A stretch of 64,000 bases of DNA from Nocardioides sp. Root140 (GCF_001426745.1 NZ_LMFI01000010.1:1656811-1720810); one strand, 5' to 3'; counted from the first letter of the stretch, positions 25,631 to 34,931 are shown. Numbers and translations are program-made. Notes: generated by a model from the sequence alone, not told the origin.

Positions 25631-27193
25631 ATGACCACAGAGATGCACCCCTCCCGCTGGGGCAACCCGGCCGAGGCCACCGCCCTGCCCGAGTCCACCC
25701 GAGGGCTGGTCGAACTGGCCCTCGGAGTCCGCGAGACCCCGGCAGTCGAGGAGGTCTCGTTGCCGCCCGTCGGGCTGGCCGACGACGTCCTCGCCGAGCT
25801 GCGCGCCCTGCTCGGTGACGACCACGTGCTCACCGACGACGAGCACCGCCGACTCCGCACCCGTGGCAAGTCGACCCCCGACCTGCTGCGCGCCCGCTCC
25901 GGTGACCTCACCGACGCGCCCGACGTGGTGGCCCGCCCCGGCACCCACGACGACGTCGTCGCGCTGATCGCGCTCGCCGTTCGCCATCACATTGCGATCG
26001 TCCCCTTCGGCGGCGGTACGTCGGTCACCGGCGGCCTGGTCGCCCGACGCGAGGGCTACGCCGGCGTCGTCTCGGTCGACCTGATCCGCATGAAGGCGTT
26101 GCGAGAGGTCGACAAGGAGTCGATGACGGTCGTGCTCGAGCCGGGCCTGCGTGGACCGGAGGCCGAGGAGCTCCTCGCGGCCGAGGGCCTGATGCTCGGT
26201 CACTTCCCGCAGTCCTTCGAGTTCGCCTCGATCGGTGGTTTCGCGGCCACCCGGTCCAGCGGCCAGTCGAGCGCCGGCTACGGCCGCTTCGACGCGATGG
26301 TGATGGGCCTGACCCTGGCCACGCCCCAGGGCACGCTCGAGGTCGGCAGCTCGCCGGCCAACGCCGCCGGCCCCGACCTGCGCCAGCTCGTGCTGGGCTC
26401 CGAGGGTGCCTTCGGCATCATCACGTCGGTGCGCGTCCGGGTGAAGAAGCTGCCCGTCGAGAAGGTCTACGAGGCGTGGAACTTCCCCTCGTTCACCGCC
26501 GGTGCCGACGCGATGCGCCACCTCGCCCAGAACGGCCTCATGCCCACGGTGCTGCGGCTCTCCGACGAGAACGAGACCGCCCTCAACCTGGCCTCGCACT
26601 CCGACGTCGGCGGCGAGTCCACCGGCGGCTGCCTGATGATCGTCGGCCACGAGGGGATCTCGGTGGCCGCTCGCCAGGCCCTCGTCGGCGCGGCCCTCGA
26701 AGAGCTCGGTGGCACTCCGCTGGGCGAGGACCGCGGTGCCGTGTGGGCCGAGGGACGCTTCCACGCCCCCTACCTGCGCGACTCGCTCCTCGACGTCGGC
26801 GTACTCGTCGAGACCCTCGAGACCGCCACGTTCTGGTCGAACCGCGACCGGCTCTACAAGGCCGTCGCGAGCGCACTCACCGAGGCGCTGGGTGAGAAGA
26901 CCTTGGTGCTCTGCCACATCTCGCACGTCTACGAGACCGGTTGCTCGCTCTACTTCACCGTGGCCGCGCCCCAGGCCGACGCGCCCCTCGAGCAGTGGCT
27001 CGCCGCCAAGGCGAAGGCCAGCCAGGCCATGGTCGACGCCGGCGCCACGATCACCCACCACCACGCGGTCGGCACCGACCACAAGCCCTGGCTCGCCCAG
27101 GAGATCGGCGAGGTCGGTGTCCGCATCCTTCGCGCGGTCAAGGCCGACCTCGACCCGACCGACGTGCTCAACCCGGGGGTGCTGATCCCGTGA
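25631..27193 (+). CDS. FAD-binding oxidase (alkyl-DHAP synthase-like)
   Basis: A 520-residue VAO/PCMH-type flavoprotein. The FAD-pyrophosphate loop is PFGGGTSVTGGL, then GFAATRSSGQSSAGYGRFD, and a C-terminal HHHAVGTDHKPWL typical of the alkyldihydroxyacetonephosphate synthase branch. In eukaryotes that enzyme makes the ether bond of ether lipids; the bacterial homologues, including Rv2251, have no firmly established reaction. Its neighbours act on glycerol phosphate and diacylglycerol, which fits a lipid role. The stop overlaps the next gene (GTGA). Confidence 0.85.
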   Translation: MTTEMHPSRWGNPAEATALPESTRGLVELALGVRETPAVEEVSLPPVGLADDVLAELRALLGDDHVLTDDEHRRLRTRGKSTPDLLRARSGDLTDAPDVVARPGTHDDVVALIALAVRHHIAIVPFGGGTSVTGGLVARREGYAGVVSVDLIRMKALREVDKESMTVVLEPGLRGPEAEELLAAEGLMLGHFPQSFEFASIGGFAATRSSGQSSAGYGRFDAMVMGLTLATPQGTLEVGSSPANAAGPDLRQLVLGSEGAFGIITSVRVRVKKLPVEKVYEAWNFPSFTAGADAMRHLAQNGLMPTVLRLSDENETALNLASHSDVGGESTGGCLMIVGHEGISVAARQALVGAALEELGGTPLGEDRGAVWAEGRFHAPYLRDSLLDVGVLVETLETATFWSNRDRLYKAVASALTEALGEKTLVLCHISHVYETGCSLYFTVAAPQADAPLEQWLAAKAKASQAMVDAGATITHHHAVGTDHKPWLAQEIGEVGVRILRAVKADLDPTDVLNPGVLIP

Positions 27194-28083
27194 CGCGCTC
27201 CTTCTCGTTCCTGGTCAACCCGTCCTCCGGCGGCGGTGCGGCCCCCGGCGCCGTCGTACCCGTCGCCAGGCTGCTCCGCGACGCCGGAGCAGCGGTCGAC
27301 GTGACCTACTCACCGGGCCCCAAGGCGACCCACGACCTGGTCTCCGGTGCTGTCGAGCGCGGCGACGTGGTCGTCTCGGTCGGTGGCGACGGCATGCTCT
27401 CCTCGATCGCCGGCGAGGTGTCGCGACTCGGGGGCACCCTCGGCATCGTGCCGGCAGGACGCGGCAACGACTTCGCCCGCATGCTCGAGCTGCCCGATGA
27501 GCCCGACGCCGTGGCCAGGATCCTGCTCGACTCCGTGCCGACCCCTACCGACTTGGTGCGCGCGACGCTGCCCGACGGCACCAGCCACGACGTGGCCGGC
27601 TCCGTCTACGCCGGAGTCGACGCGAAGACCGCCGACCTGGTCAACAGGATGCAGTGGCTGCCCAAGAAGCTGCAGTACCCCGCCGCCACGGTGCGGGCAC
27701 TGGCCACCTTCAACGCGGCGTCGTACACGGTCGACGTCGACGGCGACAGCCACGACTTCGCCGCGGCCACGGTCGTGGTGGCCAACTCCGGCTACTACGG
27801 CAAGGGCATGCACATCGCCCCGTCGGCATCCGTCGACGACGGTGAGCTCGACGTCATCGTGATCGAGGCGGCCGGCCGGTTCGACATGATCCGCTCGTTC
27901 CCCAAGGTGTACGACGGCCGGCACATCGACCTCGACCAGGTGCACGTCTTCCGTGGCAGGGCGATCACCCTGACGTCGCGTCCCGGTGTGGTGATGGGCG
28001 GCGACGGCGAGCCCCTCGGCATGCTCGGTGACGCGCCGGTGCGCATCGAGGTGCTTCCCGGCGCCGTCAACATCCTGCGCTGA
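27190..28083 (+). CDS. dagK: Diacylglycerol kinase family lipid kinase
   Basis: A 297-residue kinase of the DagK/sphingosine kinase fold: FLVNPSSGGG at residues 7-16, the nucleotide motif SVGGDGML (GGDG at 65-68), and GIVPAGRGNDFAR. It phosphorylates diacylglycerol or a related lipid with ATP. It is the counterpart of Rv2252, which takes part in phosphatidylinositol-mannoside biosynthesis in M. tuberculosis. The start is GTG at 27190, overlapping the oxidase stop, so the two are coupled. Confidence 0.88.
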   Translation: MTRSFSFLVNPSSGGGAAPGAVVPVARLLRDAGAAVDVTYSPGPKATHDLVSGAVERGDVVVSVGGDGMLSSIAGEVSRLGGTLGIVPAGRGNDFARMLELPDEPDAVARILLDSVPTPTDLVRATLPDGTSHDVAGSVYAGVDAKTADLVNRMQWLPKKLQYPAATVRALATFNAASYTVDVDGDSHDFAAATVVVANSGYYGKGMHIAPSASVDDGELDVIVIEAAGRFDMIRSFPKVYDGRHIDLDQVHVFRGRAITLTSRPGVVMGGDGEPLGMLGDAPVRIEVLPGAVNILR

Positions 28084-28116
28084 CTGGCGAAACTCACCCG
28101 TCCGGGTTCGCGACGC

Positions 28117-29295
28117 TCATCGGTCGCGCAGGCGTGCAAGGCGGCCGCGGACCCGGACGGTGAACGGCCGGCTTTCGACGCCCCGCCCCCGAGCAGCGCG
28201 GCGCAGCGCCTTGGCGTGCTGCCTGGCCGTCTTCCGCTCGCGGCGCAGGGCCATCCTGATCGCGCCCTCGACGGCCTGGGCGGCGGCGTCGAGCGAGATC
28301 GTCGACGGCTCCGGGTCGGTGCCCTCGTCGACCTCGACCCGGTCGAGCAGGTCGAGGTCGCCGATCACCCGGACGCCCAGGGCCTGGAGACCCTCGACGC
28401 GTTGGCGGTTCAGCTCGGCGATGCGCTCGACCGCCCACGCGGGAATGCCCGGAACCCTCGCGTCCGTGGGAGCGGGCGCGGCCCGGCGCATGCGCAGGAC
28501 GACGCCGTTCTGCACCACCTGGTGGTAGAGCTCGCCGGACCAGCCCTCGTCCGCGAAGACGTGGTTGATCCGCCGGACCAGCTCGGCCTCCGGCAGCGTC
28601 AGGGACCGGTTCGAGTGCTCGGCGGAGAGGTCGAGCAGCCCGGTCGGAAGCCCGAGGAGCTGCTCGAAGGCATCGGGCGCCATCCGGTTGCGGGCCTCGT
28701 CCGCGACGATCACCGTGACGTTGTCCAGTCCGGCGTGCCCCGCCCAACGCTCGACGACCGACGGGGTGCTCTGGGGAAGCCAGATGCGGCGGTGCCGGGG
28801 CCCGCCCGTCGGCTGCAGCACCACACGAAGCCACTCGTGGTAGGCCATCTGCTCGCCGCCCTTGACCAGCTCCTGCCAGTACGACGGCAGCAGCCGGTCG
28901 TAACGACGAGCCACCATCAGCACGTGCGGCCTGCCCTGGCCGAGCTCGCGCACGATGCGTCCGGCCTGGTAGTCGTGTGCGCGCCCGAAGTCCTCGTTGC
29001 TGACCAGCACCGTCGAGTCGCCGGCCGCGCCGACCTCGTCGACGAGGTCGGTCCAGGCGCTCGGCGGGGGCATCGTCCGCCCGCGTGGCGCGGCTCCCAT
29101 CAAGGCCCAGCCCGCCCGTCGTGGACGTACGTCGTCGCCTGCGTAGACCACTCCGTGATCCGTGAGGGCATCACGTGAGGCGTGGAGGGCGTGCTGCAAC
29201 GCCGTGGATCCGGTCTTGGGCGGGCCGATGTGGATGACCCGGCTGCCTCGGGGCAGGCGAAGTCCAGGGTCGGCCGGGGGAGCGTCGGGGCTCAT
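28117..29295 (-). CDS. Sulfotransferase family protein
   Basis: A 392-residue protein with the 5'-phosphosulfate-binding loop IHIGPPKTGSTALQHAL (PPKTGST at 25-31) and a later ARRYDRLLPSYWQE resembling the 3'-phosphate-binding site of PAPS-dependent sulfotransferases. The C-terminal 70 residues are very Arg-rich. The acceptor is unknown; a cell-surface glycan or lipid is plausible. GAGGTG 7 bases before the ATG at 29295 favours this start over one 16 codons upstream. Convergent with dagK. Confidence 0.82.
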   Translation of the reverse strand: MSPDAPPADPGLRLPRGSRVIHIGPPKTGSTALQHALHASRDALTDHGVVYAGDDVRPRRAGWALMGAAPRGRTMPPPSAWTDLVDEVGAAGDSTVLVSNEDFGRAHDYQAGRIVRELGQGRPHVLMVARRYDRLLPSYWQELVKGGEQMAYHEWLRVVLQPTGGPRHRRIWLPQSTPSVVERWAGHAGLDNVTVIVADEARNRMAPDAFEQLLGLPTGLLDLSAEHSNRSLTLPEAELVRRINHVFADEGWSGELYHQVVQNGVVLRMRRAAPAPTDARVPGIPAWAVERIAELNRQRVEGLQALGVRVIGDLDLLDRVEVDEGTDPEPSTISLDAAAQAVEGAIRMALRRERKTARQHAKALRRAARGRGVESRPFTVRVRGRLARLRDR

Positions 29296-29385
29296 TTGCT
29301 GCACCTCAAATGTCACGCGACGTGTCTGCGGGGGTCCGGTCACCGTATCCGAGTCGGGCCGTGGCCTCCGGTGTGAGCGAGATCC

Positions 29386-30123
29386 TCAGCTCGGGGTGGG
29401 GGGCTTGATCCGCATGGACTCCAGGGCCAGGGCGACGACGATGTGCTTGTCGTTGCCCGGGTCCTGTGCGTCGTACCAGAGATCGGTGGTCTGGCCGTCG
29501 GTGATCGGAGCGGCTCTGCGCACCATCATCGGCCGCTGCACCCACCGCTGCACGCCGTGCGCGTCGTGGAAGGTGAAGGTGACGGTGGTGAAGACGCTCG
29601 AGCCCTCGCTGGACGCTGTGTATCCCTTGTCGGACACGGTGGCCAGGGTGCGGGTTCCGGTCTTCATCAGCTCCTCTGCCAGCCGGGCTCGCGCGATCCG
29701 GCGGCGGTAGGCGAACAGGCTGAGCAGCAGCAGCGCGGCCGCGAGCACCAGCAAGCCCAGACCGACTCGCTCCGCGACCCGGCTCTCGATCTCGCGTGCC
29801 GTCGTCCAGGTGCCGAGGCCGCCTCCCGACGCAGCCGCGGCGAGGCCCTGGGCGATGCCGAGCTTCGAGGAGCGCAACAGCAGGGGACCCCATGCGATCA
29901 GGCCGATGACCGTCAGGGTCATGCCGACCGGGACGGCGGCCATGGTGACGGTGCTGGGCGGCGACTCAGTGACGTCGGCGGACATCTCCGTCCAGCCGAC
30001 GCCGGTCAGGTAGCCGCCGATGACGAGGACGACCAGGTTCAGGCCGACGCGCAGGGCACCCGGGGCACGCTCGGCCTTGGCCCGGCGCGCGGCAATGGGA
30101 TCGATCGTGCTCATGCGCGACAT
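29386..30123 (-). CDS. DUF3592-like membrane protein
   Basis: A 245-residue protein. Four membrane segments are visible, two before residue 85 and two around residues 85-140. The remaining cytoplasmic or external part is a beta-rich domain (VFTTVTFTFHDAHGVQRWVQ, TTDLWYDAQDPGNDKHIVV) like DUF3592, a family of unknown function. Start at 30123 or 30114; neither has an evident RBS. No operon partner. Confidence 0.7.
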   Translation of the reverse strand: MSRMSTIDPIAARRAKAERAPGALRVGLNLVVLVIGGYLTGVGWTEMSADVTESPPSTVTMAAVPVGMTLTVIGLIAWGPLLLRSSKLGIAQGLAAAASGGGLGTWTTAREIESRVAERVGLGLLVLAAALLLLSLFAYRRRIARARLAEELMKTGTRTLATVSDKGYTASSEGSSVFTTVTFTFHDAHGVQRWVQRPMMVRRAAPITDGQTTDLWYDAQDPGNDKHIVVALALESMRIKPPTPS

Positions 30124-30141
30124 TCAACAGGAACCCCGCGC

Positions 30142-30825
30142 TCAACCGCCGAAATTCCACAGCAACAGTTCCGTGGGTGCAGTGGCGGTGACCGTGCCGC
30201 CCTCGTCCCTCAGTCGTACGGCGTAGGCCTCGCCGAGCGCCACGTCGTCGAGGGTCGCCGATCCGGTGGTCACGAAGAGGTGTCCGAGTGGGGCATCTGG
30301 CAGGTCGACGCGTTCGCCGGGGGCCAGGCGTGCGGCGTACAACGTCGCTCCGGAGGCGCCGATCCGGGTGATCGCGTCGGGTCGTGACCCCGACACGACC
30401 GGCTGCCACGCGGCCTCGGGCTCCACTGGTGCCGAGTCGTAGCGGGTCGGGCCGCCGGGCTCGTCGGGCAGCACCCAGGTCTGGATGAACCTGGTCGGGC
30501 CGCTGGCCACGTCCACGGTCTCGGAGTGCACGACACCGTCGCCGGCCGACATCACCTGCACCCGACCGGGCTCGATCACGCCGGACGTGCCGGACGAGTC
30601 CGCGTGGCGGAGCGCGCCGTCCAGCACCCAGGTGACGATCTCGAGGTCGCGGTGCGGGTGGTCGGGATAGCCGCCACCCGGCTGCACCAGGTCGTCGTTG
30701 TGGCAGACCAGCAGGCCGAAGCGCAGGTTGTCGGGGTCGTAGTGCGACCCGAACGACAGCGAGTGGCGGGTCACCCGTCCGTCGGCATCGGTGACGAAAC
30801 GCTCGCCGGCCCGGTGGATTTCCAT
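30142..30825 (-). CDS. Pirin family protein
   Basis: A 227-residue bicupin with the four metal ligands of pirins: His56 and His58 in DHPHRDLE, His100 and Glu102 in GVVHSE. Some bacterial pirins are quercetin 2,3-dioxygenases, others act as redox-sensing cofactors; which applies is unclear. It lies head-to-head with the beta-glucosidase gene with about 24 bases between starts, so the two promoters overlap. Confidence 0.88.
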   Translation of the reverse strand: MEIHRAGERFVTDADGRVTRHSLSFGSHYDPDNLRFGLLVCHNDDLVQPGGGYPDHPHRDLEIVTWVLDGALRHADSSGTSGVIEPGRVQVMSAGDGVVHSETVDVASGPTRFIQTWVLPDEPGGPTRYDSAPVEPEAAWQPVVSGSRPDAITRIGASGATLYAARLAPGERVDLPDAPLGHLFVTTGSATLDDVALGEAYAVRLRDEGGTVTATAPTELLLWNFGG

Positions 30826-30849
30826 GCCTCAGAGACTAGGTTGATCGAG

Positions 30850-32181
30850 GTGAGCATCGACCTGCCGTCCACCTTCCGATTCGGCGCCAGCACCGCGGCC
30901 TACCAGATCGAGGGCGCGGTCGCCGAGGGCGGCAGGGGCCGCAGCATCTGGGACACCTTCTGCGCCGAGCAGGACCGGGTCGTCGACGGGTCGAGTGGAG
31001 CGGAGGCCTGCGACCACTACCACCGGTACGCCGAGGACGTCGCGCTGCTCAAGGGGCTGGGCGTCGACGGCTACCGGCTCTCGATCGCCTGGCCGCGGAT
31101 CCAGCCCGACGGCACCGGGGCGCCGAACGCCGAGGGCATCGCGTTCTACGACCGCCTGCTCGACGAGCTGCTCGGTGCCGGCATCGACCCGATGGTCACG
31201 CTCTACCACTGGGACCTGCCCCAGGCCCTGGAGGACGATGGCGGCTGGCTGAACCGGGCGACTGCCGAGCGCTTCTCCGAGTACGCCGCGATCTGCGGCG
31301 AGCGATTCGGCGACCGGGTGCGCCAGTGGGTGCCTGTCAACGAGCCCAATGTGGCGAGCCTCATGGGCTACGCCCTCGGGATGCACGCTCCGGGCAAGAC
31401 GCTGATGTTCGACGCGCTGCCCGCCTGCCACCACCTGCTGCTGGCGCACGGGCTCGGCACGCAGGCGCTGCGCGGGGCCGGGGTCGGCGAGATCGGCTGC
31501 GCCAACAACCACGCCCCGATGTGGCCGGCCAGTGACGGCGACGGCGACCTCGCCGCGACCGGGCTCTTCGACGACCTGTGGAACAACCTCTTCGCCGACC
31601 CGATGCTGCTCGGCGAGTGGCCCGAGGACCTCGCTCCGCTGATGGAGCCGCTGGCCCGGGAGGGGGACCTCGCGACGATCAACCAGCCCCTCGACTTCTA
31701 CGGCGTCAACTACTACAACCCCTACCTGGTGGCGGCCGCCGCCGAGGGTGCGGAGTTGCCGTTCGAGTACCGCGACATCGAGGGCTGCCCGACCACCGAC
31801 TTCGGCTGGCCGGTCGTGCCCGACGGCCTGCGCGAGCAGCTGGTGACCCTGCACCGGCGGTACGCCGACCTGCCGCCCGTGGTCATCACCGAGTCCGGCT
31901 GCGCCTACAACCTGGGCCCCGACGAGGCCGGCGTCGTCGACGACCGGGCCCGCATCGACTACCTCGACTCACACCTGCGCGCGGTGGCCGACGCGATCGC
32001 CGAAGGTGTCGACGTGCGCGGCTACTTCACCTGGTCGATCATCGACAACTTCGAGTGGAGCGAGGGCTACACCCAGCGCTTCGGCCTGGTGCACGTCGAC
32101 TACGACACCCAACAGCGCACGCCGAAGAAGTCCTACGACTGGTACCGCGCCTACATCGCGGCGGCGGGGCAGGACCGCTGA
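30850..32181 (+). CDS. bglB: Beta-glucosidase, glycoside hydrolase family 1
   Basis: A 443-residue retaining glycosidase. The acid/base Glu165 is in WVPVNEPNV and the nucleophile Glu348 in VVITESGCAY (usually TENG; Ser replaces Asn here). FRFGASTAAYQIEGA near the start and SIIDNFEWSEGY with the sugar-binding Glu/Trp near the end are standard GH1 landmarks. There is no signal peptide, so it should hydrolyse imported beta-glucosides in the cytoplasm. Start is GTG at 30850, or TTG at 30841. Confidence 0.92.
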   Translation: MSIDLPSTFRFGASTAAYQIEGAVAEGGRGRSIWDTFCAEQDRVVDGSSGAEACDHYHRYAEDVALLKGLGVDGYRLSIAWPRIQPDGTGAPNAEGIAFYDRLLDELLGAGIDPMVTLYHWDLPQALEDDGGWLNRATAERFSEYAAICGERFGDRVRQWVPVNEPNVASLMGYALGMHAPGKTLMFDALPACHHLLLAHGLGTQALRGAGVGEIGCANNHAPMWPASDGDGDLAATGLFDDLWNNLFADPMLLGEWPEDLAPLMEPLAREGDLATINQPLDFYGVNYYNPYLVAAAAEGAELPFEYRDIEGCPTTDFGWPVVPDGLREQLVTLHRRYADLPPVVITESGCAYNLGPDEAGVVDDRARIDYLDSHLRAVADAIAEGVDVRGYFTWSIIDNFEWSEGYTQRFGLVHVDYDTQQRTPKKSYDWYRAYIAAAGQDR

Positions 32182-32185
32182 TTGT

Positions 32186-32224
32186 GTGTGGGTCCTGACG
32201 CACCAGGTGAGTCAGAACCCACAC
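32186..32224. terminator. Palindromic bidirectional terminator, repeat family copy 1
   Basis: Arms of 14 bases (GTGTGGGTCCTGAC and GTCAGAACCCACAC, one G-U pair) flank an 11-base loop. It sits 4 bases after the beta-glucosidase stop and 20 before the convergent dienoyl-CoA reductase stop. It is closely related to the palindrome at 50316-50360. Confidence 0.8.
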
Positions 32225-32243
32225 GATGACGAGTGGGCCGTCG

Positions 32244-34298
32244 TCAGAGGGCTGCGGCGGTGCGGGTTCCCTGCTCGATCGCGCGCTTCGCGTCGAGCTC
32301 GGCGGCAACGTCGGCCCCGCCGATCAGGTGTACGCCGCTGGGGTTGAGTGCTGAAGTGGTTGCCCCAACCGCCAGTTCAGCACTCAACTCGTCGTACAAC
32401 CCGCGCACCGACTCCTGCCCCGCGCAGAGCACGACGTGGTCGACGTCGAGCACCTGCTGGCTGGTCTCGCCGGACGCCGAGGTGACCGTGATGTGCAGTC
32501 CGGCGTCGTCGACCTTGTCGTAGGAGGCGCCCGGCACCATGTGCACGCCGGAGTCCTTGAGCACGGCGCGGTGCGCCCAGCCGGACGTCTTGGCCAGGCC
32601 CTTGCCGATCGAGGTCGTCTTGCGCTGGAGCAGCCACACCTCGCGGGGAGCGGTGCGCGGCTTCTTCTCGGTCAGGCCGCCTCGGTGGATGGCCGGGTCG
32701 CCGACGCCCCAGTGCGCCATCCAGTCGTCGAGGTCGTCGCCGGAGTCGTGGGTCAGGAAGTGGCTGACGTCGACGCCGATGCCGCCGGCACCGATCACCG
32801 CGACCCGGCGGCCGACGGTCACCGACCCGTTGAGCACCTCGTCATAGCGCACGACCTTGGCGTGGTCGACGCCCGGGAACGCAGGCACCCGTGGCGTCAC
32901 ACCCGTGGCGACGACGACCTCGTCGAAGCCGGCCAGGGCGTCAGGGGTGGCCTCGGTCGAGAGGCGCACGTCGACACCGAGCACCTCGAGGCGGCGGGTG
33001 TAGAACCGCAGCGTCTCGCGGAAGTCCTCCTTGCCGGGGACCTCCATCGCGAGGCGGAACTGGCCGCCGAGGCGGTCGGACTTCTCGAACAGTGTGACGT
33101 CGAGACCGCGCTCGGCCGCGGAGACCGCCGCGGAGAGGCCGGCCGGTCCGGCGCCGACGACGGCCACCTTCTGCGTCGTACGCGTCGGGCTGAGCACCAG
33201 GGTGGTCTCGCGGCAGGCACGCGGGTTGACCAGGCACGAGCTCATCTTGTTGGCGAAGACGTGGTCGAGGCAGGCCTGGTTGCAGGCGATGCAGGTGTTG
33301 ATCTCGTCGGCGCGACCGGCGGCGGCCTTGTTCACCAGCTCGGGGTCGGCCAGGAACGGGCGCGCCATCGAGACCAGGTCGGCACCGCCCTCGGCGATGA
33401 TCGACTCGCCGATCTCGGGGGTGTTGATCCGGTTGGAGGCGCAGACCGCGATGCCGACCTCGGGCCGCAGGCGCGCGGTGTAGTCGCGCCACGCGCCCGG
33501 CGGCACCTGCGTGATGATCGTGGGCACCCGTGCCTCGTGCCAGCCGATGCCGGTGTTGAGCAGGTCGACGCCGGCCTCCTCGAGACCCTGGGCGAGCTCG
33601 ACGGTCTCGTCCCAGGTCTGCCCGCCCTCGACCAGGTCGAGCAGCGAGATGCGGTAGCCGATCATGAAGTCGCGGCCGACCAGCTCGCGGGTGCGACGGA
33701 CGATCTCGAGCGGGAAGCGCATCCGCTTCTCGGCCGAGCCGCCCCACCTGTCGGTGCGGTCGTTGGTGCGCGCCGCGAGGAACTGGTTGATCAGGTAGCC
33801 CTCGGAGCCCATGATCTCGATGCCGTCGTACCCCGCTCGCTGGGCCAGGCGCGCGGCCTTGGCGAAGTCGGTCGCGGTGCGGTCGACGCCCCGCGTCGAC
33901 AGGGCGGTGGGCTTGAACGGGGTGATCGGCGACTTCCGGCTCGACGCCGAGACGCTGTACGGCGTGTAGCCGTAGCGCCCCGCGTGCAGGATCTGCAGCG
34001 CGATCTTGCCGTCGTGCTCGTGCACCGCGTCGGTGACCTGGCGGTGCCGCGCCGCGTGCAGGCTGTTCGACATCGTCGAGCCGAGCGGCTTGAGCTGGCC
34101 GCGGAAGTTGGGGGAGTAGCCGCCGGTGATGATCAGCCCGGCACCGCCCTTGGCGCGTTCGGCGAAGTACGCCGCAAGCTTGGGCAGGTTCCAGAAGGCG
34201 TCTTCCAGACCGGTGTGCATCGAGCCCATCACGACACGGTTGCGCAGCGTGGTCGACCCGATCGTGATCGGCTCGAGGAGGTGGGGGTAGTTGTTCAT
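32244..34298 (-). CDS. fadH: NADPH-dependent 2,4-dienoyl-CoA reductase
   Basis: A 684-residue, two-part flavoprotein. The first half is an old-yellow-enzyme TIM barrel that binds FMN; then comes the [4Fe-4S] motif C-x2-C-x3-C-x11-C in NTCIACNQACLDH; the second half binds FAD and NADPH (VAVVGAGPAGLSAAV, VAVIGAGGIGVDVSHF). This is the FadH architecture that removes conjugated double bonds during beta-oxidation of polyunsaturated acids. Its ATG overlaps the PadR stop (ATGA), so it is coupled to that regulator. Confidence 0.9.
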   Translation of the reverse strand: MNNYPHLLEPITIGSTTLRNRVVMGSMHTGLEDAFWNLPKLAAYFAERAKGGAGLIITGGYSPNFRGQLKPLGSTMSNSLHAARHRQVTDAVHEHDGKIALQILHAGRYGYTPYSVSASSRKSPITPFKPTALSTRGVDRTATDFAKAARLAQRAGYDGIEIMGSEGYLINQFLAARTNDRTDRWGGSAEKRMRFPLEIVRRTRELVGRDFMIGYRISLLDLVEGGQTWDETVELAQGLEEAGVDLLNTGIGWHEARVPTIITQVPPGAWRDYTARLRPEVGIAVCASNRINTPEIGESIIAEGGADLVSMARPFLADPELVNKAAAGRADEINTCIACNQACLDHVFANKMSSCLVNPRACRETTLVLSPTRTTQKVAVVGAGPAGLSAAVSAAERGLDVTLFEKSDRLGGQFRLAMEVPGKEDFRETLRFYTRRLEVLGVDVRLSTEATPDALAGFDEVVVATGVTPRVPAFPGVDHAKVVRYDEVLNGSVTVGRRVAVIGAGGIGVDVSHFLTHDSGDDLDDWMAHWGVGDPAIHRGGLTEKKPRTAPREVWLLQRKTTSIGKGLAKTSGWAHRAVLKDSGVHMVPGASYDKVDDAGLHITVTSASGETSQQVLDVDHVVLCAGQESVRGLYDELSAELAVGATTSALNPSGVHLIGGADVAAELDAKRAIEQGTRTAAAL

Positions 34299-34837
34299 CG
34301 CTCAGCTTTCGTGTGGGCGTCGATGTATTCGGTCAGCCAGTCGATCCAGAACTCCTCGAGGCGTACGCCGCCGCGGAGCACGAGGAAGACGTCGAGGTCA
34401 TGGCCGGAGAGTCCGGACGGGTCCGGGAAGTCGCGGGCTTCGAGATGGTGGTAGAGCGAGAGCTTCTTCCGGTGGTCGTCGAGCTTCTCCCGGGCCTGGT
34501 CGAGGATCGTCGTGCGGTCGCCGTACGACGCCCCGCGCATCTTCACCATCAGGTCGGAGCGCAGCGGATCACCCGACGTCGGTTCGGCCAGCCAGCGCTC
34601 GAGCTCGAGGCGACCCGGCTCGGTGACGTCGTACACCTTCTTGTCGGGGCGGCCCTGCTGGGCGACGACGGTGGAGGTGACCCAGCCGTCCTTCTCCATG
34701 CGGCCCAGAACGCGGTAGATCTGCTGGTGGCTGGCGGTCCAGAAGTAGCCGATCGACTTGTCGAAGCGCCGGGTCAGCTCGCTGCCTGAGGCCGCGCGCT
34801 CGCTCAGGGAGACGAGGAGCGCGTGTTCGAGGGCCAT
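34295..34837 (-). CDS. PadR family transcriptional regulator
   Basis: A 180-residue regulator: an N-terminal winged helix (MALEHALLVSLSERAASGSE, then HQQIYRVLGRMEKDGWV) and a C-terminal helical dimerisation part (Vir_C-like). The ATG at 34837 was chosen because AGGA lies 8 bases upstream; ATGs at 34846 and 34864 are alternatives. A 14-base perfect palindrome lies just upstream. It is cotranscribed with fadH and probably represses it in the absence of an acyl or aromatic ligand. Confidence 0.87.
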   Translation of the reverse strand: MALEHALLVSLSERAASGSELTRRFDKSIGYFWTASHQQIYRVLGRMEKDGWVTSTVVAQQGRPDKKVYDVTEPGRLELERWLAEPTSGDPLRSDLMVKMRGASYGDRTTILDQAREKLDDHRKKLSLYHHLEARDFPDPSGLSGHDLDVFLVLRGGVRLEEFWIDWLTEYIDAHTKAER

Positions 34838-34859
34838 GCCGACCATCCTGCGACACCTA

Positions 34860-34873
34860 TGCAACTAGTTGCA
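34860..34873. promoter_or_regulatory. Probable PadR operator (TGCAACTAGTTGCA)
   Basis: A 14-base perfect palindrome located 23 bases upstream of the PadR start codon, in the divergent gap before the DUF4396 gene. Position and symmetry suit autoregulation. The family usually binds ATGT-N8-ACAT-like sites, so this half-site differs and the assignment is by location. Confidence 0.65.
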
Positions 34874-34898
34874 AGCCTGCGTGGCGGGGGTCACCTTG

Positions 34899-34923
34899 CG
34901 GTATACCCCCTAGGGGTATACCG
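34899..34923. promoter_or_regulatory. CsoR-like copper-responsive operator
   Basis: Arms CGGTATACCCC and GGGGTATACCG (11 bases, perfect) flank a CTA centre. The TATACCCC/GGGGTATA core is the signature of operators bound by CsoR-type (DUF156) copper-sensing repressors. The last base is 8 bases before the ATG of the DUF4396 gene, so a bound protein would block its promoter or start region. No csoR gene lies in the window. Confidence 0.72.
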
Positions 34924-34931
34924 TCCTGATC

